Part shown: piece by piece, positions 46,498-57,912 of the stretch
Layout of the letters: the number at the start of each line of letters is the position of its first letter
Numbering within the stretch: position 1 is the stretch's first letter
Source: Porites lobata
Lineage: Eukaryota; Cnidaria; Anthozoa; Scleractinia; Poritidae
Assembly (NCBI GenBank): GCA_942486035.1
Contig: CALNXK010000043.1
Location: 426,501 to 490,500, forward strand
Direction: 5' to 3'
Length of the DNA: 64,000 nt
The notes under the pieces: generated by a model
Told to the model about the DNA's origin: nothing
Seen by the model: only the letters and a program-made list of their open reading frames with translations
Databases searched by the model: none
Position numbers and translations under genes: made by a program

Positions 46498-49400
46498 CTA
46501 TGATGATTCAAACTCTACCACCAATGCATCTCTGGGTTCAACATGGAAGCCGGATAGAGATGCATCTGCTCCTTTTGCAGCTCTTATCACCTGAAAATGA
46601 GAATTCATTCACAAGAGTTACATTGAGTGAATACAGTGGATCCCTGACCACTCTATGGACACAAACACTGCTTAATAAGGACAATGGACACTTTTCTGCA
46701 TCCCCAGTCACAAACTATCACAGGGCTGTCATTAAGAGCCGGGGGCCTTCCCCCGCCTACTATGAGTGTGGCCCTGGGCTACTTTTGTTGGAAAACAGAA
46801 GAAAACTTGAACCAAAAGAAACCCCTCGGTGTTTGATTCCCCGCCCACTTGTTGTATTTAGCGACAACCCCGTATTGTACCGTAAAATTCCGAAAATAAG
46901 CCCTTCCATGTATAAGCCCCTTCAAATATAAGCCCCCAAACTCATAACGCAAAAAACCCTCTGTTAAATTGCCCCTCCAAATATAAGCCCCCCCCCCCCC
47001 TCCCGGGCCTGTACTTGGAAATTGCCCTCAAATTCAAAAGAAAGCAAAAAGGGTAAATTTCCTTTCAACTATAAGGCTAGCTCAATCGATTTTGAAAAGC
47101 AAATTTCCCTCGGTAGATAAGCCCCACATATGCAAAACATATGGCTGAAGAGCTGCTTCATTTCTGGGAATCAATACCATTCATTCCTACAACAGGTATG
47201 TTTAGATACTGTACAGACCAGAACAATACTTACAAAGGCTACATCTGATTGTGGAACAGGTTCACTTGCAAGAACTAACTGTGGGACCTTAACTCCAGCT
47301 GGAAGTTCAGTAGCACTTTGAATGTTGGAATTATTAACACCTGATAGCTTGGCCCTAAGAAATCAATGATATTTACCAGTATTACTTTGATGATAAGAGA
47401 AACAGGACATCTACGCAAAACTAAAAATAATTGACTAGATGATGTCCAAACTGTGACTATCCAAAACTTACATGTATTGTCTTGATCTTTCCATGTACTC
47501 TGTTCTTTCTATACTGTGAGGTTCAATTGAGGAGACATCTATAACGTCGCTGTATTGAAAAAGAACGAGGGACAATTGTGTACAATGCAACTTAGAATTT
47601 GCAACAGCAGTTGTTTGCAAGTTTTATTTTGTAACGTGATACTATTTATTATATTTCTTTGACCCCTTGTTGGAGACTTCAGCCTTCTTCAGTTTTCTAA
47701 CTCTTTGAGTGACAAAAAAAGAATAAAGAACACTCTGAGGAGAGTAACTTGAGGATTTGTTGTAGGTCAAAAAAAGTTCAAAGGTTAAAATGGTTTCAGC
47801 CTGGGTCAATTTTCCTAGCCCTTACTATCTATGATCCTAAAAAAAAATTAGGATATAAAGCAAATTGAGAATCAACTTAGGATGAAACCATTTTAGCCTG
47901 AATTTAATTTTCTCACACACAACTGAGAGTCATGCCAATTCGATCATGCAACAAAAAGTACAACAGATTCATTGTTCAGAGGTTGGGAATTTGACTTTGT
48001 TTTCAAAAACTTTGGTCAATTCCAAAAGTTCAAACAATATTTTTCCTAGGTGGTAAATTTTAGTGTTCAGTCTGGTAACATACTGTGCTGTCTGATGAAG
48101 TATTCTACTGAGTAGAGCCTGTTCATCTGTCTTGGATATAGGGCCTGTGCTGGAATTATGAATATCGTCTCTGCAAAGCAAATACAGTACAGCAACATCA
48201 ACATTAGATAATAATAATATTATATTATTATTAAGACAGTCACATTTGTTTACTGGCAACATCATCGTTATAATCAGTAATATGCCAAAAAATATATGAT
48301 CTACAGACAAGGCTGTGGTCTAAGGAAAATTGAAGGGAGCCCAGTGCTCTGAAGCTGTAAAATCTAGGGTGCCCAGCATATGATTTGTATAAAAAATCTG
48401 AGATTTTCTTGTCGCCCGAGGGCAAAAGTTAGGTGCCACAGGCCACCGGGCTCTGCTAGAGCACAGCCCTGACAGATATAAATTAATACATGTTTTGGGA
48501 CTCAAAATCATTTTGGGCAGTGGCCGGTCATGTTGACTGGCCAAACAGGTTTTAGCAAGGTCATGCCTTGTTTGTAACAGGTCAAAATGTTGAGAAAACC
48601 GCTAACTGGCATTCACAGAGCCGCAGAATGAGACTATCCCGTATGTATTCTCTGAATCTATAACTGCAAGCAGCTAAAATATTTTATGACTGAACTGTTT
48701 TTTTAATGTTCAGAATTAATGTGAATAATTTTATTTTTACAGTTATGTATTTGAAAGCCCTGCAATTGACCGGCCAACTGAAAGTTTGTCCGGACAAATG
48801 GTCATGTTGGCCGGACATTGTCTGTTGACCCGCCGTTATTTTGAGCCCTGACGTTTTGCCAACACGACAAGCTGGTACACCAACTATGGACTGATCAACA
48901 GGTTAACATGTTATTCTATTTTCTACTTGCAGTTTCTTTAAGGCTGTCACTAAGATTTCAAGTTGTCAGGTGTATACAACTGGTAGATGGGGAAATGAAC
49001 AGCAAGGACGTTCTTTTGGTCTATTTTCCTTTTTGTTTTCTGTGAAAGTAGCTTAGGGTAACGCTCAAAGTAGCCAGGGAGAAGCTTTTAGTGACAGCCC
49101 TGTTCTTCAATTTTATAGAAAAAACTAAATCAACTTACACAGGTCTTTGTCCATTAGCTATTGGTGCTGATGATCCTCCCAACAAAGGATCTCTTTCACT
49201 TGCTTGCCTCTGTAGATGAAAACATGCACGTAAATATATATTTTTCATCATGAGAGTCCCCGGTGCAACAGCTGATAACATGGGTGCCTACACATTGGAA
49301 GGTTAAAAGACGAAGTCTGACAACTACATATATAAACATGACTGTTAAGGGATGTGGGTCTGGAGAATGTTACAGATCAAGAAAGTTGTATGAGAGATTG

Positions 49401-51640
49401 AGCCTTGTGGAGTCTGTTTTCTTCCCGTCGTCTTCTAGGCATTGAACGAGGTACGAAGTAAGCAACATAATATAATAAAGCACTTTCAAGTCTTAGTTAT
49501 GTAGATGTACATGGAAGCATGAAAAGGACCTCTAGAAGTTGACAACAAGCAATACCAACCTAAAAGAATTACAAAAATAAATTACACTTTACTGTCCCAC
49601 ATACCTTACAATGACCACCAAACAATTTTCTAAACATTTTTTTTTGCTAGTTTGAAACAGAACTTTGTTGATAGACACTGTTTGTGCTAGACTGCCATGA
49701 GTATCGTTTAGGAGTGTTTCCAGATACAGTGTGTTGAGATAACTGTTCAATTTTAGTTGCACTGTTTTTTTTTCACTATTCATAGGACTCCAAATAACCC
49801 TTTCTGTGAATTTTCATAGAAGCCAAAATGGCTGGTTGGAAAGGAAAATATTAATCAATGCTTAGGGAACTATGTTAGGAGACAAATTTGAAAAAAAATG
49901 GAAAGCATGATTCTAAATTCTTGTACCCTGTGTGTTGAGGTTTCTTGTTCGCTCTACAATATTCTGGGCAGGTAAGTAGAAGAATCTCTGGGACAAATTG
50001 CTTCCCAAACTTGTTAAGTACGTGTAAGGATCAAACCAAGTAGGTTGGCTATGATTGGTGAAATTGTGCATGCTGTGCAGTTTGATTGACACACGGGGCA
50101 TCATTTAACGACATCTAACCTGTGATCACGCAGTTTAAGGCTCAATACGAATTTCTTTGTGCATAGGCTAGTCCCACTCGCCCAGCCAGGATTTAAAGAA
50201 CAAACAAGAAAACAAGCATGATTTTCACATGCTTTCAAACATTTGCCCTCTCTGACTGTTTAACACCAGGCCTAAAAGGGAGTCTTTTGTGCAGCTGGTT
50301 AAGGTAAAATCCAATCTCAGGTTAACCCTTTTAAGCCCTAAGAGTGATCAGCATCAAATTTCTCCTTGTAGTATCAATGCTTTGTAAAACAGAGAGGTTA
50401 TGGGAATTACGCACATGATCAAACAAGATGAATTTGCCTGATACTTTATCAACTTCTCCCCAAAATGTCTGTAGGAAATGAATAGGGGCAATAAAGGAGA
50501 ATTCAAATTTTGACCTTAGGGTTTAAAGGATTAATCCAGTATTCAAACTAGATGTTTTGTAGTTTGATTCAGAATTTCTCTTGACTCCATTCCCTTATTA
50601 TTCATAGGAGCCAAAGGACATAATAATATTTATTATTATGCTTTTATATGGGAATGGAATGATTTTTGCACTGTTTAAAAAACAAGCAGGGTGGTATTAT
50701 CAGGTTTAAAAACTCAAGGTGAACTCAAGAGTTTTTACACTTGATAATACACGACTACATATTTTTTTGAACAACTTCAAAATCTCTGATGTAGATCAAC
50801 TTAATCTTGCACTAATACATGTATTTAGATTTGGGGTTATTTTGGTCTAAAAAATTGGACGTAAAGTTTAGCCATGTCTTTATCTGATATAAAGACACTC
50901 ATTAATTTCTTTTATTTTTTCTTTAAGAATTATTAGTGAGTTTTTGAAGAGGCTGACTGACACTTTGATCTCCATTTTGGTCATAAGGCGTCCCAGCCTC
51001 TAGACTGCTCTGTTTGAATTGTGCGTGATAAAGAATGTGATGAAATCATTTGTATACCTGTGCAAATCTGCATTAAACATGGAACTCAATCTAGGCTAGC
51101 AAACATGCAAGCAAGCATCAAAGTTTTATTTCCGATTCTGCTGCAAAAGACTGTTGCTCATTCATAATTTGTAGGGTCACGGCACAGTTTCCTGTCTTTA
51201 CACGCACCCATGTACATTAACCTCTTGAAAGTTTTTGTTATTTAGTCCAGTTAATTAATCTTAAGAGTTCTCTTTGTTCCCGAAAAAAAAAATAGTCACA
51301 ACAGAAAACGGAATGATTTGTCTGTATCAACAACCTAACCAAATGAGCTTTAATCACCATGTGCGGACTTTCGGAACAACGAAAAATATCATACATGTGA
51401 TCGAAGTACAGTTTTTTAATCATTTATGTGGGAACAATTTGCTTGAAAGCGTGCTGTTCTCTAGGATCGAAGAGAAAAACATGGAAGAATACGATTGATA
51501 ATCACAAATAGCTTACATGGAACAAAATAATCAGAGCACTGAAAATTACGATGACAATCACATGACACTGTGAAAACGCAAAGGAACATCAAACTTACTT
51601 GACCGTCTGGTTCATCCTCGCTACTGCAACAACAGCCCAT
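46498..51640 (-). CDS. LAMTOR1: Ragulator scaffold subunit LAMTOR1 (p18), 6 exons
   Basis: Exons in transcript order: 51599-51640, 49139-49209, 48084-48170, 47472-47549, 47234-47354 and 46498-46590; phases join and give 163 aa (human 161). LAMTOR1 wraps the other Ragulator subunits and anchors the complex, with Rag GTPases, to the lysosome for amino-acid activation of mTORC1. The start MGCCCSSEDEPDG keeps Gly2 for myristoylation and Cys3-5 for palmitoylation. Other landmarks are SERDPLLGG (a dileucine-type sorting stretch), SKTDEQALLSRILHQTA, the IDVSSIEPHSIERTEYMERS segment, KVPQLVLASEPVPQSDVAF and the C-terminal VIRAAKGADASLSGFHVEPR. The first intron is about 2.4 kb. The gene is divergently paired with the NuMA gene; introns 2 to 5 hold several MITEs. 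Confidence 0.95.
46870..47130. repeat. ATAAGCCCC-rich repeat
   Basis: Several ATAAGCCC units (AAAATAAGCCC, GTATAAGCCCC, ATATAAGCCCCC) with a run of 14 C. Related in layout to the element at 5727-6124. Lies in the last intron of LAMTOR1. Confidence 0.55.
47780..47915. repeat. Foldback repeat related to 34865-35035
   Basis: GGTTAAAATGGTTTCAGCCTG and GATGAAACCATTTTAGCCTG arms face each other around AGGATATAAAGCAAATTGAG in a LAMTOR1 intron. Confidence 0.55.
48308..48472. repeat. MITE with CAAGGCTGTG / CACAGCCCTG ends
   Basis: CAAGGCTGTGGTCTAAGG and CTAGAGCACAGCCCTG are inverted; GGTGCCCAGCATATG lies between. The ends resemble hAT-type termini (inference). LAMTOR1 intron. Confidence 0.6.
48499..48850. 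repeat. Element with GGACTCAAAAT / ATTTTGAGCCCTG ends
   Basis: GGACTCAAAATCATTTTGGG with GGCCGGTCATGTTGACTGG faces GTCATGTTGGCCGGACATTG and ATTTTGAGCCCTGA in inverse order over about 350 bp. LAMTOR1 intron. Confidence 0.55.
48939..49101. repeat. MITE with AAGGCTGTCACTAA / TTAGTGACAGCCCTG ends
   Basis: AAGGCTGTCACTAAGA and CTTTTAGTGACAGCCCTG are inverted; they lie 38 bp from the LAMTOR1 exon at 49139-49209. Ends resemble hAT-type termini. Confidence 0.65.
50322..50534. repeat. MITE of the TTAACCCTTTAA family, copy 3
   Basis: GTTAACCCTTTTAAGCCCTA at the left and TTAGGGTTTAAAGGATTAAT at the right are inverted; the interior matches the copy at 36167 closely. LAMTOR1 intron 1. Confidence 0.8.
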
Positions 51641-51961
51641 TCCCGCTAAAATTGTCTGAGATAAGTTTCTCACAAGTGTTTGGGTTATCTCCTTCAATCA
51701 CGTCTAATAAGTGAGTCAAAAATTGCTCAATAAATTCATAAAACAATCTTGCAAAACCCGTGGAGGAAATCCTATCCAACAGGCTTGGTTACAAGGCGAG
51801 TTCAGGCCGTTGAGGCTTATGGGACAGGCTTCTGAATTCAAAATCAACCGCCAAATACGCTGTACATTCGGTAGATCCGTCGATCTTTCAGTCTGTTTTT
51901 TGCATGATAAAGAGGATTTAATGCTGTTTGGAGATAGTTTTCGAACTTTTGGGGTTACAAA
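51641..51961. promoter_or_regulatory. Compact bidirectional promoter interval between LAMTOR1 and NUMA1
   Basis: The LAMTOR1 start (51640, minus) and the NuMA start (51962, plus) are separated by 321 bp, so both promoters should lie in this interval. No repeat or convincing TATA box is seen in it. Confidence 0.5.
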
Positions 51962-54900
51962 ATGAATCCAGCTAACTCCAGATTTCTACTTGACTGGGTA
52001 AGTGCGGCGCCATGCGATCTTCGATTTCTTCACTGCTTCGAATCATTGCAATTTACGTCGACCGAAGCCAAAGTTTACAATCAAAGCTTACTTGTTTTGT
52101 TAAATTGAGAGGAAGGCATCCACTTCAGATCATCAAATTCTTTCCCATATGTTGCAGATCAACTCAAATGCTTCAAGTGATGGTCAAAAAGTTAGGCAAA
52201 TCACAGACGACGGCGCTAAAAATCTACTGCTGGACATTCTTCATTTAATGTAAGCACGGATATATAAAACATTATCATTCTCAGTAAGCCACTAAAATTT
52301 ACTGTTTATATTTGAAAGACAGCCAGCCTTCTTTATAGTCACATACCCCCGTACATGGTAATTAAGCTTAAGTAAATGTCTTTTTGATAAAACCTTCTAG
52401 TGACAAAGAAACAGCAAAAGATTTGCCAAGTGACAGTGATGTATTTGACGTTGAACAAGTTCTGTCCCTCATCATCTCTTATCTTGGAGGTGAGGAAGCT
52501 CATTGCATTCGCTTTTAGGTTCTGTTCAACATGTGTGTTGGTGTACTGTAGCTGGTAAGTGTTTGGGGCCCATAACCAGTGGGGCCCTTTTACAGACACA
52601 AACAAATGGGGCGGGAGACAGGGGGTCTAAACCTCCTGCCTCCCAGCTATGCCTTGTATTTTCGGCTCCTGTCCCTTTTTTTCATGGCTTCCTCCCCTGG
52701 TCCTTTTGCAATTGCAAAATGTTAAGCACTGTGCTAAATTCCCCCTATTTCTTCCGTCTTTTGCTCTTAGAGAACTCCCACCTTCAGTACCCCTCCGACC
52801 CTTCCACCCCCGTATTCTCCCGGGCCCCTGCCCCCCTTTTATTTTACTACAAAATATTTTTCCCATCAACATACAACATTATTAGTCTTTAAATCTGGCT
52901 TTGTTCTAGAGACTTACTTACCATTCACATCTTCATTATCAACATCAGCAGCATTTACATGCATGTCATTAATGGAGTATCACTCATAAACAAATTATTT
53001 TAGCATTTTACTTTTAATATTCTAATTCATTCTTTAAAAAATGTCTGATTTTATTTTCAATCTTAAAATGTAGAGACTTCCTGATGTTTGCCGTGTAAAA
53101 ACATCAACTGAATTTTTAATTTTTAATATTCTTTTAATTCATCTTTATCATCTTACTCAAGAACTGCTAATTTATAACAAGGTTTCAAGTCACAATCTGA
53201 CTATGCCCTAATACCACAGTAATATTAATATTATTAATACTATAATTTTCTTTCACATTAATATAATGATAATATTATAATAATTTTTAATAATGTTTAT
53301 GACGAATTTTCAAATTTAGTTATTAACAATATTTTTTAGGCTTCCATCACTTTGACATTACCACTGTTGTAGACGCTGAAAATCTGGAGAAAAGGGATGA
53401 GTTAGAGATAGGAAAGGTGTGTATTAAATTTTCCATTTATTTTCTCGCTTTTACCCATTGTGAATGATTTAATTCCCATGCCTAATAACTCCTCAGTTTT
53501 ATTGTTCAAATCACAACAACGTCCCCTCCACCCCTGCAAAAAAAAAAATATATATATATCCTTGGCTACTTTAATAAAAGTCAGCTCATAGCTTTCAAAC
53601 TTTATTAACATGGTTGGCTATGCTTCATACCAGCTGCCTACGCAATTTTTTTTTCAATTGGCACCCTGAATATACAATGTATAAGACGGTGTCTGGCCAT
53701 TAGTGAAGTCTTTCCATTTCTTGTTGAGCTCATTTTCCTTACACTTAGGGTAAAAGTAAAGTACATTAAAATACTGTGTTTGCTGTGTCTTGTGCACTCT
53801 GTCATCTTATAAACATTTTCAATATTAATTTCTATTTTCTTTCAATTAACAGATGATCACACTTTTGCTTTATGGAGCAACACAGTGTGAGAATGTGGCT
53901 GTATTTATAAACCAGATCACCAGTATGGATGTTGAAAATCAATTCATTTTCAAATATTTGATCGAGTCTGTCCTGACTGAGTTGAACTCTGGTAGCCTGA
54001 CGGAAGAGTCATTTAATGACATTTTGTGCAGAAAAGGTTGAGTATAATATTACTTTCAGCTATGCGCTAGTGCTGTGATTGGCTAACGTAAAAAGACATT
54101 TAACATTGTCCTAAGGTACAACTGTCAGTTGGCCAACATTGGTCGATCATATTATCTAATGTTGGACCAACATTACTTCAAAAATTATTGATATTATTTG
54201 TAAAACATTTTGATTTTGTGTTGGATAACAGTTAAAAATTAAATTAGTCCTTTTTGATTTTTAAACAGAACAACTTAAACTCAAACAAACTTAAAGGAAT
54301 GCAATTCACTGTGTGTCTCATTTGATTTTCATAACAGTAAATGTTTCAGAAAATCAGAAGTTGGATCAATCAGGTAGTGGATTCTCATCACCACTAACAA
54401 TACAGTCACCAGTTGAGGCTTTCTTCACTAACAGTCCTTTGAAATCTCTGGTGGCATCTCCAAAACTAAGGAGCAAACAGAACCAGGTAATTAATATTGA
54501 CTTTTTATTTCAACAATGGACCCTGTGATTAATTATTACTACACTGGGAAATATTATTACAACATTTTTTTTTTTGATTCAATACCACAGAAAATAAAAA
54601 GAAACTCTTTTAATGGTCACTATCACACAATGATCTCTTTATCAGAACAGTGATGTCTTCAAATAAACTAGGTTAAAAAATGTCTCCTGGTTCAAATATG
54701 AATTGGACAAAGATAGAAATTGAGAATTAGGGTTGGGAAAAAATTTTTAAAATTGTTTTTGATTCATTTTTGCCTTTTTCCCTTGAGCTGTGAGGTTTTG
54801 TATTTTAGGACTTATAGCATGATCAAGTTGGGTTTATTTGTTTTTCTTGGCAATAATTTTAAGGACTTATAGCATAATGTTCCAGAAGAGCTTTCTATGT

Positions 54901-57865
54901 AATGAATTAATTATTTTGATTTTCAAGTGGAAAATGTTACTGATTCTTATTGCAGCTTATGTTGAACAAACTGCAGCAGAAAGTTACTAAGCTGCAGAAC
55001 TCACTGGACTTGCAAATTCGTGTACAATCTGAATTAGAAGCCGAACTTACTGAAAAGAATCAGGAGCTTGATGCAAGAGGTACATGTATGAGAAATACAA
55101 ATCTGTAACTAAACAACTGAAATAACTAAACTTGTCTTAACTTTGTCACTTGGCCACTTCAACAGAGTGTCTCTTTTTTAATCAATAATACCGTAAAGAA
55201 TAACTTTTAGCTTACTGTCAATCGACAGATGGCCAAATGTTGGGGCAGCAGATGACTCACAGATGACATTGTACAGTGATGCCTCTGTCAGCAAACAAAC
55301 TACTAACCGTCTAACAAGTTTCCTTAGTAAATACTTTAGCCGTTTGGCCAACAGTCCATAAACTATCCATTGCCGAAGGGATATATTCATCCATGCCCAG
55401 TCTAGTTATTGGAAAATGTTTGATCATGAATAGTGCAGCTCAGTTAGATCTGTGGCTAAACAGAAAAATGTTTTGTTGCGTTTTTCTATGATCTCTATTA
55501 TTTTTCTGACCTATTTATTAAAAGTGTTACTATATTTTTGGTTTGTAGATGCAACAATTATTGGACTGCGCTCTGAAATTGCAAAGTTATTGTCATGTGC
55601 CGAGGAGTTAGAGATAATGAGACACTTTAAAACTGAATTTGAAAAGACAGAAAGTGAAAATGCAAGGTAACAAATTTTCCATCATTGTTCATGTCCTGTA
55701 AAAACTTGAAACTTAACCAAACTGGAAAAAAACAGAGAACTGGAGTGAGCAACCTTGGAAATTCATTTTATTTCACTGTATGGCACCCAACTTGTTTTAT
55801 CACAATCACCAAACCTTAGAGTTTGTACAGTGTGCAGATAATCATTGAATACATGTACAGTTGTTTTGGTGCAATAATATTGTTTACATTATTGTTTAGC
55901 AGAACAATTCAAATTGAGACTATTGTTAGGGGGGGGGGAGGGGGTGGGCAGACGTTAATACATTTTGTTTGTTAAAAAGAGATTGCGACTGTCAGGTGGA
56001 TAAGCCTACTTAGTTAGGGATCTGATATCTTTTATGTGTGTCAAGTGCAATAATATTTGTACACCATTCTGTTTTTGCTGTGCAGATTAAAACAAAAAGT
56101 TGTTGAACTGCAAACCTTTAAGCAGCAATGTGGGGACCTGGAGCAAAAAGTTGCAAACTTTATGCAAGAGAAGGAACAGTTTGAAAATGAGGTGAGTTGT
56201 TGAATGAGCAACAAGTTCAGAGGAGGCAGCGTGGCCAGGCAGTTAAAGCACTGGAATTGTGATTTCAAGGCCTTGAATTCAACCCACTCTGACCGCTCGC
56301 CGGAATTGTTCACGGTAGTCCCGAGTTCAAATCCTTGACCATGGTTGTAAATAGCCAGCTGGCTTGCCTCCGGCCAGTTGGGATAAGCTTAAATTAAATT
56401 ATTTGTATCGGGCATTTACTTGGCCCTGCTGACAATGGTACTATAAATACTTCCAAGGGTAAACAAAGGACATTTATTTTTCATTTAAAGGCTTTCCCTG
56501 TGTAGCAAAATTCATGTCCCTTACTTGATCACAAAACAAAATGAAATCTCTGTTTTCATTAACAAGTTAATGCACCCAGTTAATAGAAAAACGTGCCCCC
56601 TTCCAAGTCTGGGGACAGCATGCAAAGAAAGTCGTGTCCGATAGCCCAGGGCTAGTGGATTTTGCTATCGGGCTAGTGATTTTTGCTCTTAACTTCCCGA
56701 CGGGCAAGTGTTTGTTTTTGGGAAATTCAAATTACAGAAGGATTGTAGTCAATCCTGCTAATCAAAAAGGGTTTTGGGGCTAGTTGAAATGACTTTTGGG
56801 CTAGTACATGCTGACTATAGCTTGCCCGAATGGCAGGCTGTAAAACTGACTTTCTTTGCACCCTGGGGGGATAGCAGCTGGAGAAAAGGTCAACCTCGAC
56901 AGCTGGTAAAGCCGCCCTTAGAACTCAACCAGCAAGGCGTCATTGCATGGGCTATTAATGTTCAAATTAAAAGTGCCCTTGAAACACACCCTAATGATTT
57001 TAATATGTGCAGAAGACATGATATGAACTACAGCTGTTTGCATCGTACCTGTACAATTGGGACGAAACCAGTTGCACCTGGGGCGACAGTGTCCTCAGTG
57101 ATAATAACACATACTTAATGGCACCATTGACGCGGGGAGATCACTCAGATTTGAAAAAGAATGAAGGTGTCTCCGCCATTTTGGAAACCAACATTTTAGT
57201 TTCCAGTCTCCCAGTCGGTGTCGGTCAAAATGACCTCGCTATCAGAGCTTTCTCAACCTTTGACTGGGACAAGTAAGGGGAAATCCTTCAACACTTCTGC
57301 AGAGAACTCCTTCAAATCAATTAAGTTCCCAAGTTTGAAAGTGATTGGTTGAAAACTAACGAAAAGTCGCAGAATTCTACAGATGTTTGTATGGTGAAGA
57401 GTCTTAAAAAATTTTGCGGCTTTGTTTGTGGTGCAACTGCTCTTCGGACTCCTTCGCTTTCTTTCCTCGAGTGAAGGCCCTCTTTCCAGCCTTGTTGATG
57501 ATAACTCCCTTACCGCTCTTTATAAAAAGTTGAAAAACGCAACCGTGGTAAGGTCCACCAGTCCATGGCTTGAACAAAGCTACATCTATATTAATAAGAG
57601 TAAAAACTATCATCTGGCAGATAAATACTCTTACTTAGTTCTTGACTGAGTCCAACCACGTTTTTGTTATTTCCTGTATTGTTAGCGAGTGGAAACAGAA
57701 CGTTTGCAATCAAGTATAGAGCGATATAAGAGTAAGATTCACCAAATGGAGTTCAAAACAACGGAATTAGAAGCTACTTTAAGCAGAAAGGAGCAGATAA
57801 TTACTAAGTTACAACAAGACTTGGAAGAGGTAACTGACACTTAGTCAAATTTATTCATATTATTC

Positions 57866-57912
<47 letters not shown>

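Noticed and set aside
46500..46931. 143-aa plus-strand open frame
   Set aside because: Antisense to the last LAMTOR1 exon and running into repeat sequence; no domain.
52540..52880. C-rich open frames in a NUMA1 intron
   Set aside because: Both strands are open because of skewed composition; no domain or splice support.
56218..56340. tRNA gene
   Set aside because: A and B box-like sequences are present but no cloverleaf can be drawn; better read as a SINE head.
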